Shown: positions 16,001 through 25,261 of the stretch, piece after piece
How positions within the stretch are numbered: position 1 is the stretch's first letter
Layout: the number at the start of each line of letters is the position of its first letter
From: Sulfobacillus sp.
GTDB taxonomy: Bacteria; Bacillota; Sulfobacillia; Sulfobacillales; Sulfobacillaceae
DNA: 55,357 nucleotides
Direction: 5' to 3'
NCBI GenBank assembly: GCA_027343695.1
Contig: DAHWKJ010000032.1
Span: 1-55,357, forward strand
Notes under the pieces: model-generated
Told to the model about the DNA's origin: nothing
Databases searched by the model: none
Seen by the model: only the letters and a program-made list of their open reading frames with translations
Made by a program: the position numbers and the translations under genes

Positions 16001-16930
16001 TTAGTACTTGAGCATGGACAACGGTGCTCGCACCGATGCTACCGATTTCTTGAATTCCTCTGCTTCCTCGGGTGTAAATTCGATCTCTAGCACCTTCTCG
16101 ACGCCCCGTCCCCCCAACACCGCGGGCACACCGACATAGATATCGCGTTCGCCGTATTCGCCATTAAGATAACTAATGGTAGGCAGCACTCGACGCTCGT
16201 CGCGCAGAACCGCCTGGACCATTTCCGCTAAAGAAGACCCCGGTGCGTAAAAGGCAGAAGTCTTCATCAGTCCCAAAACTTCTCCACCACCCGTGCGGGT
16301 CCGTTGAACGATCGCGTCCAAAGTCGCCTTCGGTAACAATTTCTCAACCGGGATTCCCCCGACATACGAATAACGCACCAAAGGTACCATGTCATCTCCA
16401 TGGCCCCCCATCACGAACGCCGTAATATCCCGTGGAGATACTTGTAGCGCATCCGCTAAGAATGTGCGAAATCGCGCAGAATCGAGAACCCCCGCCTGGC
16501 CCATAACCCGCTCTCGGGGGAATCCGCTCGCTTTCTGAGCCACATAGGCCATGACGTCGGCGGGATTGGTGAGCACCACAATGACCGCGTCCGGCGAAAG
16601 CTTTGCAGCTTTTTCGACCACTTGGTACACAATGTCCGCATTGACTTTTAATAGGTCGTCCCGACTCATGCCGGGTTTACGCGGCATTCCGGCCGTCACC
16701 ACTAAGACGTCAGAATTCGCCGTCGGCTCGTAGTCGTTACTACCCGAAACCTTTACCGAGAGCCCTTCCACCGGTCCCGATTCCCACATATCGAGCGCTT
16801 TCCCTTGCGGGACGCCTTCTGCCACATCAACCAAGACAATGTCGCCCAACTCCTTAAGCGCTAAGAGATGGGCCGTAGTAGCTCCAGTCGCCCCAGCCCC
16901 AATTACCGTAATTTTGTTTCGCTTGAACAT
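16001..16930 (-). CDS. mdh: Malate dehydrogenase (LDH-like type)
   Basis: 309 aa; oxidises malate to oxaloacetate. It has the NAD fold TVIGAGATGATTAHLLA with the acidic VLVD at the end of strand 2, the mobile loop AGMPRKPGMSRDDLLKVN (its two arginines favour dicarboxylic substrates over lactate), and the catalytic histidine in VMGGHGDDMVPL. ATG 16930 has GGGGAGGGG before it; the longer frame overlapping icd is spurious. Third-from-last in icd-mdh-sucCD. Confidence 0.95.
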   Translation of the reverse strand: MFKRNKITVIGAGATGATTAHLLALKELGDIVLVDVAEGVPQGKALDMWESGPVEGLSVKVSGSNDYEPTANSDVLVVTAGMPRKPGMSRDDLLKVNADIVYQVVEKAAKLSPDAVIVVLTNPADVMAYVAQKASGFPRERVMGQAGVLDSARFRTFLADALQVSPRDITAFVMGGHGDDMVPLVRYSYVGGIPVEKLLPKATLDAIVQRTRTGGGEVLGLMKTSAFYAPGSSLAEMVQAVLRDERRVLPTISYLNGEYGERDIYVGVPAVLGGRGVEKVLEIEFTPEEAEEFKKSVASVRAPLSMLKY

Positions 16931-16961
16931 AGTTTCCCCTCCCCAAATGTCTCCATTGGTT

Positions 16962-18188
16962 TCACGCCATCCGTTCAATCATGGCACTAGCAAATTCCGA
17001 GGTCTTGACCTCGCGAGCTCCAGCCCTCAGACGGGCCAAGTCGTACGTCACAACGCCATCGGCAATGGTGCTCTCCAATCCATGGGTCAACAACTTGGCG
17101 GCTTCATGCCACTCTAAATGCTCCAACATCATAATCGCCGACAAGATGAGCGAGCTCGGATTCACCTTGTCCAGGTTGGCGTATTTAGGGGCAGTTCCGT
17201 GAGTCGCTTCGAAGACTGCGATCTCGTCGGACATGTTGTTGCCCGGTGCCATCCCCACGCCTCCCACTTGTGCCGCTAACGCATCGGACAAGTAGTCCCC
17301 GTTCAAATTCGGGGTGGCAATTACGTCAAACTCGTCGGGACGGAGCAAGACTTGCTGGAATGTAATATCCGCAATGCGGTCCTTCAACACAATCTTCCCC
17401 GCAGGAACCTTGCCATCGTATTTCTTGTAGAGGTCTTCCTCCGTGACAATCACCTCGGAGAATTCTTGCGCGGCCAATTGGTATCCCCAGTCTCGGAACG
17501 CACCTTCCGTAAATTTCATTATATTGCCTTTATGCATCAAGGTAACAGAACGGCGGCCCTGATCGATAGCGTATTGAATGGCCCGACGAATCAACCGTTG
17601 ACTGCCTGCTTTTGTCATCGGCTTGATACCAATTCCGGCACTCGGATCAACATGCTTATTAGTGTTGGCATTAATGAACTCAATAACTTTTCTGGCTTCA
17701 TCCGTCCCCGAGGCCCACTCAATGCCAGCATAGACATCTTCGGTATTTTCGCGGAAAATCACCATGTTCACTTTTTCGGGTTCGCGCATCGGCGAGGGCA
17801 CTCCTGCGATGTATTTCACAGGACGCACACAGGCGTATAGGTCCAGTTCTTGGCGCAACGTAACATTAAGACTCCGAATACCACCACCGACGGGGGTGGT
17901 TAATGGTCCCTTGATGCCCACTTTATATTCACGCAAGGCTGCTAGGGTAGCATCGGGCAGCCACTGGCCTGTTTGCGTGTGAGCCTTTTCACCCGCCAAC
18001 ACTTCTTTCCAAGCTATCCCACGATGACCTGAATAAGCCTTTTGGACCGCGGCATCCACAACCCTCTCCGTAGCTCGCCAAATATCCGGGCCAATGCCGT
18101 CTCCTTCGATATAGGGAATAATGGGTTGGTCGGGAACCGCTATCTTGCCGTTTTGATATGTAATCGCCTTACCTTCTAAGGAACCCAT
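16962..18188 (-). CDS. icd: Isocitrate dehydrogenase (NADP type)
   Basis: 408 aa; oxidises and decarboxylates isocitrate to 2-oxoglutarate. It has [13 protein letters not shown], the substrate serine loop [47 protein letters not shown], and [19 protein letters not shown]. The Lys-Tyr pair in APKYA is the one linked to NADP use in the E. coli family. The second ATG (18188) lies seven bases after GAGGAGG and is preferred to the one two codons earlier. It is the first gene of the operon; 31 bases separate it from mdh. Confidence 0.96.
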   Translation of the reverse strand: MGSLEGKAITYQNGKIAVPDQPIIPYIEGDGIGPDIWRATERVVDAAVQKAYSGHRGIAWKEVLAGEKAHTQTGQWLPDATLAALREYKVGIKGPLTTPVGGGIRSLNVTLRQELDLYACVRPVKYIAGVPSPMREPEKVNMVIFRENTEDVYAGIEWASGTDEARKVIEFINANTNKHVDPSAGIGIKPMTKAGSQRLIRRAIQYAIDQGRRSVTLMHKGNIMKFTEGAFRDWGYQLAAQEFSEVIVTEEDLYKKYDGKVPAGKIVLKDRIADITFQQVLLRPDEFDVIATPNLNGDYLSDALAAQVGGVGMAPGNNMSDEIAVFEATHGTAPKYANLDKVNPSSLILSAIMMLEHLEWHEAAKLLTHGLESTIADGVVTYDLARLRAGAREVKTSEFASAMIERMA

Positions 18189-18360
18189 CGCCATGCCTCC
18201 TCATGATTTTCGGTAGTAACCAATCTTGTCTTTCCCTGCCCGCAACACTCTGATACCGGGCTCTGTACTCATCCCCTATCATGACACAATCCCTTGTCGT
18301 TGGTAATGTTACCCGGCAAGAACGAACACTCGTATTATTCTGAATCCTATGAGGGATCGG

Positions 18361-19032
18361 CTACGGTGTGGTGGGCTTGGTATAGTTAACCAGCAGTGGA
18401 GGGGCCGCAGGGATAATCTCGTGACCTCGTGTGGCGATCTGCATACTGCGTCCTTCTTGCTGGGATTCATCGTAGAGCCCCCCTGGTAGCGTCAAGGCTT
18501 GGCGTAAGGTACCCGGTTTCCCGATGGCTTGTACTGTAAATGGTGCAGCTTCTTGGCTCCCATTGATTAAAATGTAATTGGCGGCAGATCGGATTTCACT
18601 TTGGGCCGTAATTCGTTGTCCGTTGATGGCAATGGCTTGGGCTCCGGCCGCACGCAATTCATTTACCAATAGCAAGAGATCGATATCGGTTAACTGATAA
18701 GCGCTCGGGGCCTGTCCGTTGGACCAGATCACGGTAATGCCTGGCCCCTGGACTGGGATAGTACCTGCCAGCATCTCGGCTTGCACAAGTTGTTGAGAGA
18801 GGCGCTGAGCGGCTGCCGCTTGGGTAAGCTTTTGATTTAAGAGGGCGTTGAGATGCGCCACCTCAGCCGTAAGTTGTGCGCGTTTTTGGTCGGAGGATTT
18901 CAGTAGCGCCAAAAGTTGGTCCGTGGCCGTCGGGGGTGGTACAATCCGTTGCAAGCGAAATTGCATCGCGATCATGACACCGAGCAACAGTGCAGCAAAG
19001 CCCACCGCGACGCGACCGGATCGAAGCTGCAC
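18361..19032 (-). CDS. DUF881-like membrane-anchored coiled-coil protein
   Basis: 223 aa from the GTG at 19032. One transmembrane segment near the N-terminus (VGFAALLLGVMIAMQF) is followed by a coiled coil (about 35-90, rich in A, L, Q) and a compact extracytoplasmic domain with VQGPGITVIWSNGQAPSA, DIDLLLLVNELRAAGAQAI and an AINGQRIT segment. These match the DUF881 family seen near division and sporulation genes in Firmicutes (YlxW/YlxX type). The start is set by the TATAAT at 19052-19057, which overlaps an upstream ATG, and by GAGGTGG six bases before this GTG. Function unknown. Confidence 0.75.
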   Translation of the reverse strand: MQLRSGRVAVGFAALLLGVMIAMQFRLQRIVPPPTATDQLLALLKSSDQKRAQLTAEVAHLNALLNQKLTQAAAAQRLSQQLVQAEMLAGTIPVQGPGITVIWSNGQAPSAYQLTDIDLLLLVNELRAAGAQAIAINGQRITAQSEIRSAANYILINGSQEAAPFTVQAIGKPGTLRQALTLPGGLYDESQQEGRSMQIATRGHEIIPAAPPLLVNYTKPTTP

Positions 19033-19051
19033 CAAGAACCACCTCGGCGTC

Positions 19052-19080
19052 ATTATAACAGGCGTCCTAATCCGCATCAA
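19052..19080 (-). promoter_or_regulatory. Promoter of the DUF881-like gene
   Basis: On the minus strand: TTGATG (19075-19080), 17-nt spacer, perfect TATAAT (19052-19057). The predicted start at about 19045 leaves a very short leader before GTG 19032. Confidence 0.6.
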
Positions 19081-19106
19081 TGCAACAAAAGAAGAGAGGC
19101 AAAGAG

Positions 19107-19508
19107 ATGGCGATTCGATATGATAGCGGCTCGGAGATTTCCCTGACCGCAGTAAAGTCGTTGTGGGACAAGATTCCTTGGGCACAAGGACGAGACCTGG
19201 ATACGGTGGCCGTCGCCCTCCTGAATAGCCAGCGAGTGGTCCACGCTTGGGACGGTGATCGGCTTGTAGGCACCGCCCGCATCGTGACCGACGGAGCCTA
19301 TTATGCCACCCTATGGGATGTTATTGTGGATCCCAGCTATCAAGAGCAGGGAATTGGCACGAATCTCGTCGACCAAGCCATTAAGCCGTATTTAAATCGG
19401 GGGTTTTCGTTCATTGCGTTATTCGCCGCAGAAGGGAAGGAAGAGTTCTACAAACATCGAGGATTTTCCATACATCCCCGTGGCATGAAAATACACGAGC
19501 CCTTATAA
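19107..19508 (+). CDS. GNAT-family N-acetyltransferase
   Basis: 133-aa single-domain acetyltransferase. It has LVGTARIVTDGAYYATLWDVIVDP, then the acetyl-CoA loop YQEQGIGTNLVDQAI and the terminal EEFYKHRGFSI strand. ATG 19107 follows GAAGAGAGGC; an upstream ATG at 19080 is less well placed. Divergent from the DUF881-like gene and 45 bases before the MFS gene. Substrate unknown. Confidence 0.85.
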   Translation: MAIRYDSGSEISLTAVKSLWDKIPWAQGRDLDTVAVALLNSQRVVHAWDGDRLVGTARIVTDGAYYATLWDVIVDPSYQEQGIGTNLVDQAIKPYLNRGFSFIALFAAEGKEEFYKHRGFSIHPRGMKIHEPL

Positions 19509-19553
19509 TTCAACCGTACGTAGACAAACCTCTCGTAGGAAGGCCGGATTCGG

Positions 19554-20819
19554 GTGTCGATCGAGCGCCAAGCACGCAGTAGCGTGCGCCACAACATTCG
19601 TGCATCCATTCTCAACGGCGGATTCACCATGATTTCGACCGGCATTATCGGAACCTTCGTGCCTTTATACCTGATTGATGCGCTACACGCCTCCAACCAA
19701 CAAATCGCCCTCTTAAGTTCCTTGCCCGCCGTTGTCAGTGTGGCGGCCTCAGTGGCGGGGTTGATGATGATTCCCCATCTTCGACGTTATAAGACCTTCA
19801 CCGTCATCAGTATGGCAGTCACCCGGTTATCGTATCTACTCTTAGCCCTTATTCCCTGGATCAGTATGGCCTGGTCACCTACATTAACCGTCGACCTCGT
19901 GGCATTAGGGAACTTTCCTCAATCGTTAGGAACTTTGGGTTGGCAAGCACTCATTGCTCAACTCATTCCCGAGCGACTCCGATCCGGATTTTTTAGTCAG
20001 CGGAATGTCATCATCACCCTAGTAGGACTCGTGGCTACCGCCATCACCGGAGGTCTTTTGCAATGGTTTAATCCCCAGTGGCTATGGCCTTACCAAGTGC
20101 TCTTCGGGCTGGCGGGAGGATTCGGCGGTGCCGAAGTCTATTATCTCGCCAAACATCGCGAACCGAGTGTCACTTCTACCGTTCCCCTTAAAGTAACGCC
20201 GGTCCATTGGAGAACCTTGCTCCGCCAAAAAGAATTCGTTCGCTATACACTGGTGTCCGCTTTTTTCAATTTTGGATGGCAACTGTCATGGCCCCTATTC
20301 ACGATATTCCAGATTCGAGACGCACACGCGACCGGACTTTGGCTCGGATTATTTACTGTGGCCGCCCAGATTGGACAGATCGCCACCTTTAGGTGGTGGG
20401 GACGACAATCGACCCGGTCCGGCGGCTTAAGGACTTTGGCGTTAGCCAGCGCCGGCGTCGCAACCGTGCCGTGGTTGACCGTGCTCAGCACTAACCTCTG
20501 GTACCTTGCCGCTATTAACCTCGAAAGTGGGATCTTCTTAAGCGGCGTAAGTCTCTTGTTGTTTACACAGCTTTTAGCTCAAATCCCCCATCAAGAGCGC
20601 TCCCATTATATCGCAGCCTATAACGTCGTCTTAGGTGTTGTCGCCTTCTTGGCGCCAGAATTTGGGGTATGGTGTCTCTCTTGGCTTAACCTGGGAGGCA
20701 CGATGGTCCTATCGTCAGTCTGGCGCTTTGCAGGTGCGGGCCTGTTTCTGGCGATCGCTGCGGGCCCAGGCGCTATCAGGGATGCCCGGGGCCTTTGGGG
20801 ACGCGTCACCCATCGCTAG
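19554..20819 (+). CDS. Major facilitator superfamily transporter
   Basis: 421 aa, about twelve hydrophobic segments, GTG start after AGGAAGG. The N-terminal half has MISTGIIGTFVPLYLIDAL and an IPERLRSGFFSQRN loop in place of a strict MFS signature; the second half begins after a cytoplasmic loop rich in K and R (about 200-225). A drug/proton or sugar exporter is possible, but the substrate cannot be assigned. It ends convergently on the Fe-S oxidoreductase gene: both stop codons share the CTAG at 20816-20819. Confidence 0.85.
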   Translation: MSIERQARSSVRHNIRASILNGGFTMISTGIIGTFVPLYLIDALHASNQQIALLSSLPAVVSVAASVAGLMMIPHLRRYKTFTVISMAVTRLSYLLLALIPWISMAWSPTLTVDLVALGNFPQSLGTLGWQALIAQLIPERLRSGFFSQRNVIITLVGLVATAITGGLLQWFNPQWLWPYQVLFGLAGGFGGAEVYYLAKHREPSVTSTVPLKVTPVHWRTLLRQKEFVRYTLVSAFFNFGWQLSWPLFTIFQIRDAHATGLWLGLFTVAAQIGQIATFRWWGRQSTRSGGLRTLALASAGVATVPWLTVLSTNLWYLAAINLESGIFLSGVSLLLFTQLLAQIPHQERSHYIAAYNVVLGVVAFLAPEFGVWCLSWLNLGGTMVLSSVWRFAGAGLFLAIAAGPGAIRDARGLWGRVTHR

Positions 20820-22810
20820 TGCGGCGCCATCGGAAGAACCGAGTCCGCTAGGATTTCCGCAAAATCCTTAACTGTAATGCGCTCTTCCTCCCCGAGCGAT
20901 TGCATTCCGTCCTTCATCATCGTGAGACAAAAGGGACAGGCCGTCGCCACGGTGGTAGCCCCGGTAGCGAGCGCCTGTTGACTTCGGTTTTGATTGATTT
21001 TCTGACCCACTTTTTCTTCCATCCACATACGCCCCCCGCCAGCGCCGCAACAAAAGCTTTGCTCACGGGATCTCTCCATTTCTACCAATTGCAACCCCGG
21101 CACCGCATGGAGAACGTCACGGGGCGCATCGTAAATCTCATTATAGCGGCCGAGGTAGCACGAGTCGTGATACGTCAACGTGACTGAATTCTCGTTTTGG
21201 GGGACCAACCTTTTTTCCTGCACCAGATTCGATAGGAATTCGGCGTGGTGTACGACGTTGTAGGAGCCACCAAAATCATCATATTCGTTCTTTAAGGTGT
21301 TGAAGCAATGTGGGCACGTCGTCACAATCGTTTTAACGCCCGCTTGATTCAAGGTCTCAACGTTTTCCTGAGCCAAACTTTGGAAGAGATATTCGTTGCC
21401 CATCCTGCGTGCCGAATCACCCGTGCATTTTTCTAAAGCTCCCAAGACCCCAACGTCAACACCGGCCTCTTTCATTAAGCGCACCGTAGCCTCGGCCACT
21501 TTGCGGGCCCGGTCATCATAGGTCGCCGCACAACCCATCCAGTAGAGAACTTCGGGATGGTCGCCACGTGACACATCTTTGATGCCCATCGATTCCGCAA
21601 ATTGTTGTCGCGCATCGAGTCCTAAGCCCCATGGGTTACCGGTATTCTCAACATTCTTGAAGAAGTTTTGCGCTTCTTGGGGAAACTCGCCCTGAGTGAG
21701 CACCAAATGCCGGCGCATTCCTACAATTTTCACCACATGCTCATCAAACACAGGGCAAGCCTCTACACAGGCCCCACACGTTGTACAGGCCCACAGGTCA
21801 TCGGCTTGAGTCACCCCCCCTGCCATGGGGATCTCCAACAACGCTTGGTCTTCCGCACTACGTGATGCCGGGTCGCGAGTCAAGATAGGCCCCACCCGCT
21901 CCAATTGATGCCGCAAGTCGACCATAATCTCCTTAGGGGACAAGGTCTTCCCGGTGGCGTTGGCGGGACACTGTGCCGTGCAGCGCCCACACTGCACGCA
22001 CGCGTAGGCATCCAATAAGTCGGCCCAGGTCATGTCGGTGACTTGCCCCACCCCGTAGCTTTCTACACTTTCGTCCTCAAAATTAAGGCTGGGCAACTTG
22101 CCCAACGGATCCAAATTACGATGATAAATGTTAAAGGGGGCAATCACTAGGTGAAAATGCTTGGAATAGGGCAAATAGACGAGGAAGCTGAGGAGAGAAA
22201 TTAATTTGGTCCAGTCCGCGACAATCATGCCCGTCCGGTCAAATCTTGGGCCATAACCCCTTAACCAAGCACCTAGCACAGATCCTAACGGAGCGTACGG
22301 AGCGTGGGGATGAATCGCCAAGGTAAAGCTTTCGATGGCCATATCGGACAGCACGACGACAGCGATCAGAGCCAGCACCAATAACGCATCAACGTTCCGC
22401 ACTAACCGTTTGGGACGCATGACGTAGCGCTTATACGCCGCCATCGCCAAGGCGACCAAGACCAGAACCCCCATGACATCAGAAAGCCAGTTAATCGCGA
22501 CCGCTACCGGCCCACCGAATCCAACAAAGCCCGGAAATACTCCCTTGACTAAAAAGGTCAAGGTTCCAATCGTTAAGATAATAAAACCCCAAAAAATTAA
22601 AAAATGCATAGGGCCCGAGTACTTATCTTTAAACAGGCGCTTTTGCCCGAACACATATACCATCACACTCTTCCAGCGCGCCGGCGCTTGCGAGCTGCGG
22701 TCGACCGGCATCCCCACTCCCACAAAGCGGAGCTTCTCTTCCACCAGCAAAAGAAACCATAGGACAGAGAACAACAAAATCACCATAAATAAAAGATGGC
22801 TCAGTGTCAT
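20816..22810 (-). CDS. Membrane Fe-S oxidoreductase, HdrDE-like (probable ETF:menaquinone oxidoreductase)
   Basis: 664 aa. The N-terminal third (about 1-230) has five or six transmembrane segments of a nitrate-reductase-gamma/HdrE-type cytochrome b domain. Then come two 4Fe-4S motifs, CVQCGRCTAQCPANATGK and CTTCGACVEACPVF. Two CCG domains follow, with YWMGCAATYD ... EKCTGD ... TTCPHCFNTLKNEY and HDSCYLGR ... SFCCGAGGGRMWMEE ... ACPFC. The layout equals Bacillus FadF/YwjF and the EMO proteins that carry electrons from ETF to menaquinone in fatty-acid and aromatic degradation. With etfBA and a full menaquinone operon nearby, that role is likely but inferred. ATG 22810; convergent with the MFS gene. 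Confidence 0.9.
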   Translation of the reverse strand: MTLSHLLFMVILLFSVLWFLLLVEEKLRFVGVGMPVDRSSQAPARWKSVMVYVFGQKRLFKDKYSGPMHFLIFWGFIILTIGTLTFLVKGVFPGFVGFGGPVAVAINWLSDVMGVLVLVALAMAAYKRYVMRPKRLVRNVDALLVLALIAVVVLSDMAIESFTLAIHPHAPYAPLGSVLGAWLRGYGPRFDRTGMIVADWTKLISLLSFLVYLPYSKHFHLVIAPFNIYHRNLDPLGKLPSLNFEDESVESYGVGQVTDMTWADLLDAYACVQCGRCTAQCPANATGKTLSPKEIMVDLRHQLERVGPILTRDPASRSAEDQALLEIPMAGGVTQADDLWACTTCGACVEACPVFDEHVVKIVGMRRHLVLTQGEFPQEAQNFFKNVENTGNPWGLGLDARQQFAESMGIKDVSRGDHPEVLYWMGCAATYDDRARKVAEATVRLMKEAGVDVGVLGALEKCTGDSARRMGNEYLFQSLAQENVETLNQAGVKTIVTTCPHCFNTLKNEYDDFGGSYNVVHHAEFLSNLVQEKRLVPQNENSVTLTYHDSCYLGRYNEIYDAPRDVLHAVPGLQLVEMERSREQSFCCGAGGGRMWMEEKVGQKINQNRSQQALATGATTVATACPFCLTMMKDGMQSLGEEERITVKDFAEILADSVLPMAPH

Positions 22811-22895
22811 CGGTACGTCCTCCCGTGTTGCTTATCTCAAAGTAGTGTAGCCGGAGCCTAAATACTTTCCCATTGCAAGTCATTTCATTTCGAGC

Positions 22896-23642
22896 CTATC
22901 GATCGTCTCCATCATACCGCATCAAAGACTCCCCATCCCCATCATCCGTGCTGCCCGGCGCGCGATAGAAAATCCTGGCAACCAACGCGGACAATTCGAA
23001 CATCAAGTAAATCGGAATCGCCATTAACACCATCGCTGACGCTTCGGGTGGAGCGATGATTGCGGAAATCACAAACACCACAAAAATTGCGTAACGTCGG
23101 TACCGCCGGAATATCCTCGGATTTAAAATACCAAGCCTCGCGAGCACTCCCGAAATGAGTGGGAATTCCGCCAGAATCCCAAACGGGATCGATAAATCGA
23201 TGATGAAACTCAAAAGACTCCCGAGTCGCCACAAGGGCTTGATGGTCGAGCCGGTAAAGCTCAACATAATTTTAAGGACCAAAGGAACCACCCAAAAGTA
23301 TCCGGCAGCCAATCCTAACACAAATAGAACGAGTCCTGGTCCCGCCACCGTGATTAATACTTTACGCTCCGTCTTGGTCAGTCCAGGCAACACAAACGCC
23401 GCGACCTCATAGAGGATTAATGGCGACGCCACAATGAGCGCCATCACCAGATCTACCTCGATTAATGCGACAAAGGCCTCGGTTACCCCAGTCACAATAA
23501 CCCGATGCACCGGCGTATGGCGCACCATCCAATTCAAGATAGGATGAACGAAAAAGAAGCCGACCATAAATAAGACTGCAACCGTCCCTATCATGACAAA
23601 AAGACGATTGCGCAACTCGGTCAAATGTGCCGTTAAACTCAT
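22896..23642 (-). CDS. tatC: Twin-arginine translocase subunit TatC
   Basis: 248 aa, six transmembrane segments. TatC receives folded proteins with twin-arginine signals. It has the hallmark MSLTAHLTELRNRL at the start, FFFVHPIL, VTGVTEAFVALIEVDLVMALIVASPLILYEVAAFVLPGLTKTERK spread over the first periplasmic and second cytoplasmic regions, and FGILAEFPLISG. ATG 23642 is preferred because AAGGA precedes it; ATG 23657 is five codons earlier. It follows the response regulator gene closely and is probably on the same transcript. No tatA is in the window. Confidence 0.95.
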   Translation of the reverse strand: MSLTAHLTELRNRLFVMIGTVAVLFMVGFFFVHPILNWMVRHTPVHRVIVTGVTEAFVALIEVDLVMALIVASPLILYEVAAFVLPGLTKTERKVLITVAGPGLVLFVLGLAAGYFWVVPLVLKIMLSFTGSTIKPLWRLGSLLSFIIDLSIPFGILAEFPLISGVLARLGILNPRIFRRYRRYAIFVVFVISAIIAPPEASAMVLMAIPIYLMFELSALVARIFYRAPGSTDDGDGESLMRYDGDDR

Positions 23643-23660
23643 TTCGGTATCCTTCATCGG

Positions 23661-24305
23661 CTAATGGGGGTCCACAAGACCGCGTCGAATAGCATACGCC
23701 GCCGCTTGTACTCGGTTGTCAAAATGTAGCTTCTGTAGGATGTTCCGCAAGTGATTTTTCACCGTGTTTTCCGAGATGTAAAGACGGCCGGCAATATCCC
23801 GATTGGAACAGCCTTCACCCACCAATTTCAGCACCTCTAGTTCTCTGGCCGTTAACTGCGTCTCATGGCGTTCCACATCATGATTAGAGAAGGCCCGGAT
23901 AATCTTCATCGCCACGTCCCCCGAAATCGATGCTTCGCCGCGAAGCTGAGCTGAGATTTCGACCAAGAACGTATCCGGATCTAAGTGTTTCAAGAGATAC
24001 CCCTGTGCTCCGGCTTTCACGGCTTCAAATAACAGATCGTTTTCATCACTAGCCGTCAGCATGACGATCTTGACATAGGGCATCTGGTCTTTAATCCTTC
24101 GCGTGGCCTCCAATCCATCACCACCAGCCATATGGATGTCCATTAAAATAAGATCGGGCATGACTTCTTCCGCCAGACGCACCGCATCTTGCCCGTTGTC
24201 AGCCTGACCCACCACCTCCATGTCTACCTGACTGGATAACAATGCCGCGAGCCCTGAACGAAACAACGCATGATCATCCACTAACATGACTCTTGCTTTT
24301 TCCAA
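23661..24305 (-). CDS. NarL/LuxR-family response regulator
   Basis: 214 aa. Receiver domain: VMLVDDHALFRSGLAALL, phospho-acceptor aspartate in DLILMDIHM, VMLTASD, and KAGAQGYLLKH. C-terminal LuxR helix-turn-helix: LTARELEVLKLVGEGCSNRDIA and ISENTVKNHLRNILQKL. The TTG at 24305 is chosen because GAGGAGGAG lies six bases before it; the ATG at 24329 has no ribosome site. It overlaps the end of the histidine kinase gene by 32 bases, so translation is coupled. Targets unknown. Confidence 0.95.
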   Translation of the reverse strand: MEKARVMLVDDHALFRSGLAALLSSQVDMEVVGQADNGQDAVRLAEEVMPDLILMDIHMAGGDGLEATRRIKDQMPYVKIVMLTASDENDLLFEAVKAGAQGYLLKHLDPDTFLVEISAQLRGEASISGDVAMKIIRAFSNHDVERHETQLTARELEVLKLVGEGCSNRDIAGRLYISENTVKNHLRNILQKLHFDNRVQAAAYAIRRGLVDPH

Positions 24306-25197
24306 TGCCGTCTCCTCCTCGTTGACCATCTAATGCCAAGGTAATTGTTACCGTAGTACCGGAACCAGGGGTCGATTCGATGACCACGGTGCCCCCCACC
24401 GACGCCGCCCGTTCTTGCATGATACTAAGCCCAAAATGATGACCAAAGTCCTCTGAGGGGTGTTGCACAAACCCCTTACCGTCGTCTTGGACCATCAATT
24501 GGGTCTCGTGATCAGACTGAGTCGCGCGAATTAGGACACGCCGGGCCTGAGCATGCTTACGAACATTGCCCAGACATTCCTGGATAATCCGCAGAATTTG
24601 TACGGCGGCCACTGTGCTCCACGGTTCTTGGTCGTCGGGCAACGCTTCGACCGTCACCGGAATGCCGGTACTAACCTGAAAATCCTTGACCTGTGTCCGG
24701 AGCGTAGGCCAAAACCCTTCAGCGAGCCCCTGAGAGGCTCGAAGGTCATATAGCGATTGTCGCACCTCAGAATAAGACAAATTCACGGCGTTTTGAATCC
24801 GATCCAACTCGTCCTGCAATCCCTCTACATCATCACTTTCCATTAATTTTCTCGCACGATGCACATTTAAATTAATGGCTGCAAGATTTTGAGCCAACCC
24901 ATCATGCATCTCACGGGCCAGATGTTCACGTTCCTGGAGCGCGAGCATAGCGTCTTTATATTCCCGGCGCTCCGTCTCCATTTTTTCTACCAGGTCAAAA
25001 ACATAAGTGGAAAATCCCGCAGCACCGACCAATGTCACCGCCACCGCCACCAAACTCACACTAGCAGGAGGCAGAACCAGGCGTAGATAATAAAATCGAA
25101 ATGTTTCCGCCACCGCCACGAAAAGAGTAGGCCCCACGGTGGTCAGAATTTTTAGCCGGCGATAGCGACGCCGATCATCAAATTCCATCTGGCCCAC
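24274..25197 (-). CDS. Membrane sensor histidine kinase (NarX/DegS-like)
   Basis: 307 aa. Two adjacent transmembrane segments (about 18-60) leave almost no extracellular loop, so the signal is likely sensed in the membrane or cytoplasm. A short coiled coil leads to the HisKA_3 phospho-site EHLAREMHDGLAQNLAAINL (His at about 100). The ATPase domain shows LRIIQECLGNVRKHAQA (N box) and VQDDGKGF, GLSIMQERA and STPGSGTTV (G boxes). ATG 25197 follows AAAGGAG. It is the first gene of HK-RR-tatC. Confidence 0.94.
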   Translation of the reverse strand: MGQMEFDDRRRYRRLKILTTVGPTLFVAVAETFRFYYLRLVLPPASVSLVAVAVTLVGAAGFSTYVFDLVEKMETERREYKDAMLALQEREHLAREMHDGLAQNLAAINLNVHRARKLMESDDVEGLQDELDRIQNAVNLSYSEVRQSLYDLRASQGLAEGFWPTLRTQVKDFQVSTGIPVTVEALPDDQEPWSTVAAVQILRIIQECLGNVRKHAQARRVLIRATQSDHETQLMVQDDGKGFVQHPSEDFGHHFGLSIMQERAASVGGTVVIESTPGSGTTVTITLALDGQRGGDGIGKSKSHVSG

Positions 25198-25222
25198 TCC
25201 TTTTCGTGCAGTCGTTGCCTTG

Positions 25223-25252
25223 ATTGTAACGTATGAGACCCCTCTAGGTTAA
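25223..25252 (-). promoter_or_regulatory. Likely promoter of the kinase-regulator-tatC unit
   Basis: On the minus strand: TTAACC (25247-25252), 18-nt spacer, TACAAT (25223-25228), 26 bases before the kinase ATG. The -10 is good; the -35 is weak. Confidence 0.45.
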
Positions 25253-25261
25253 CCTGGACGC

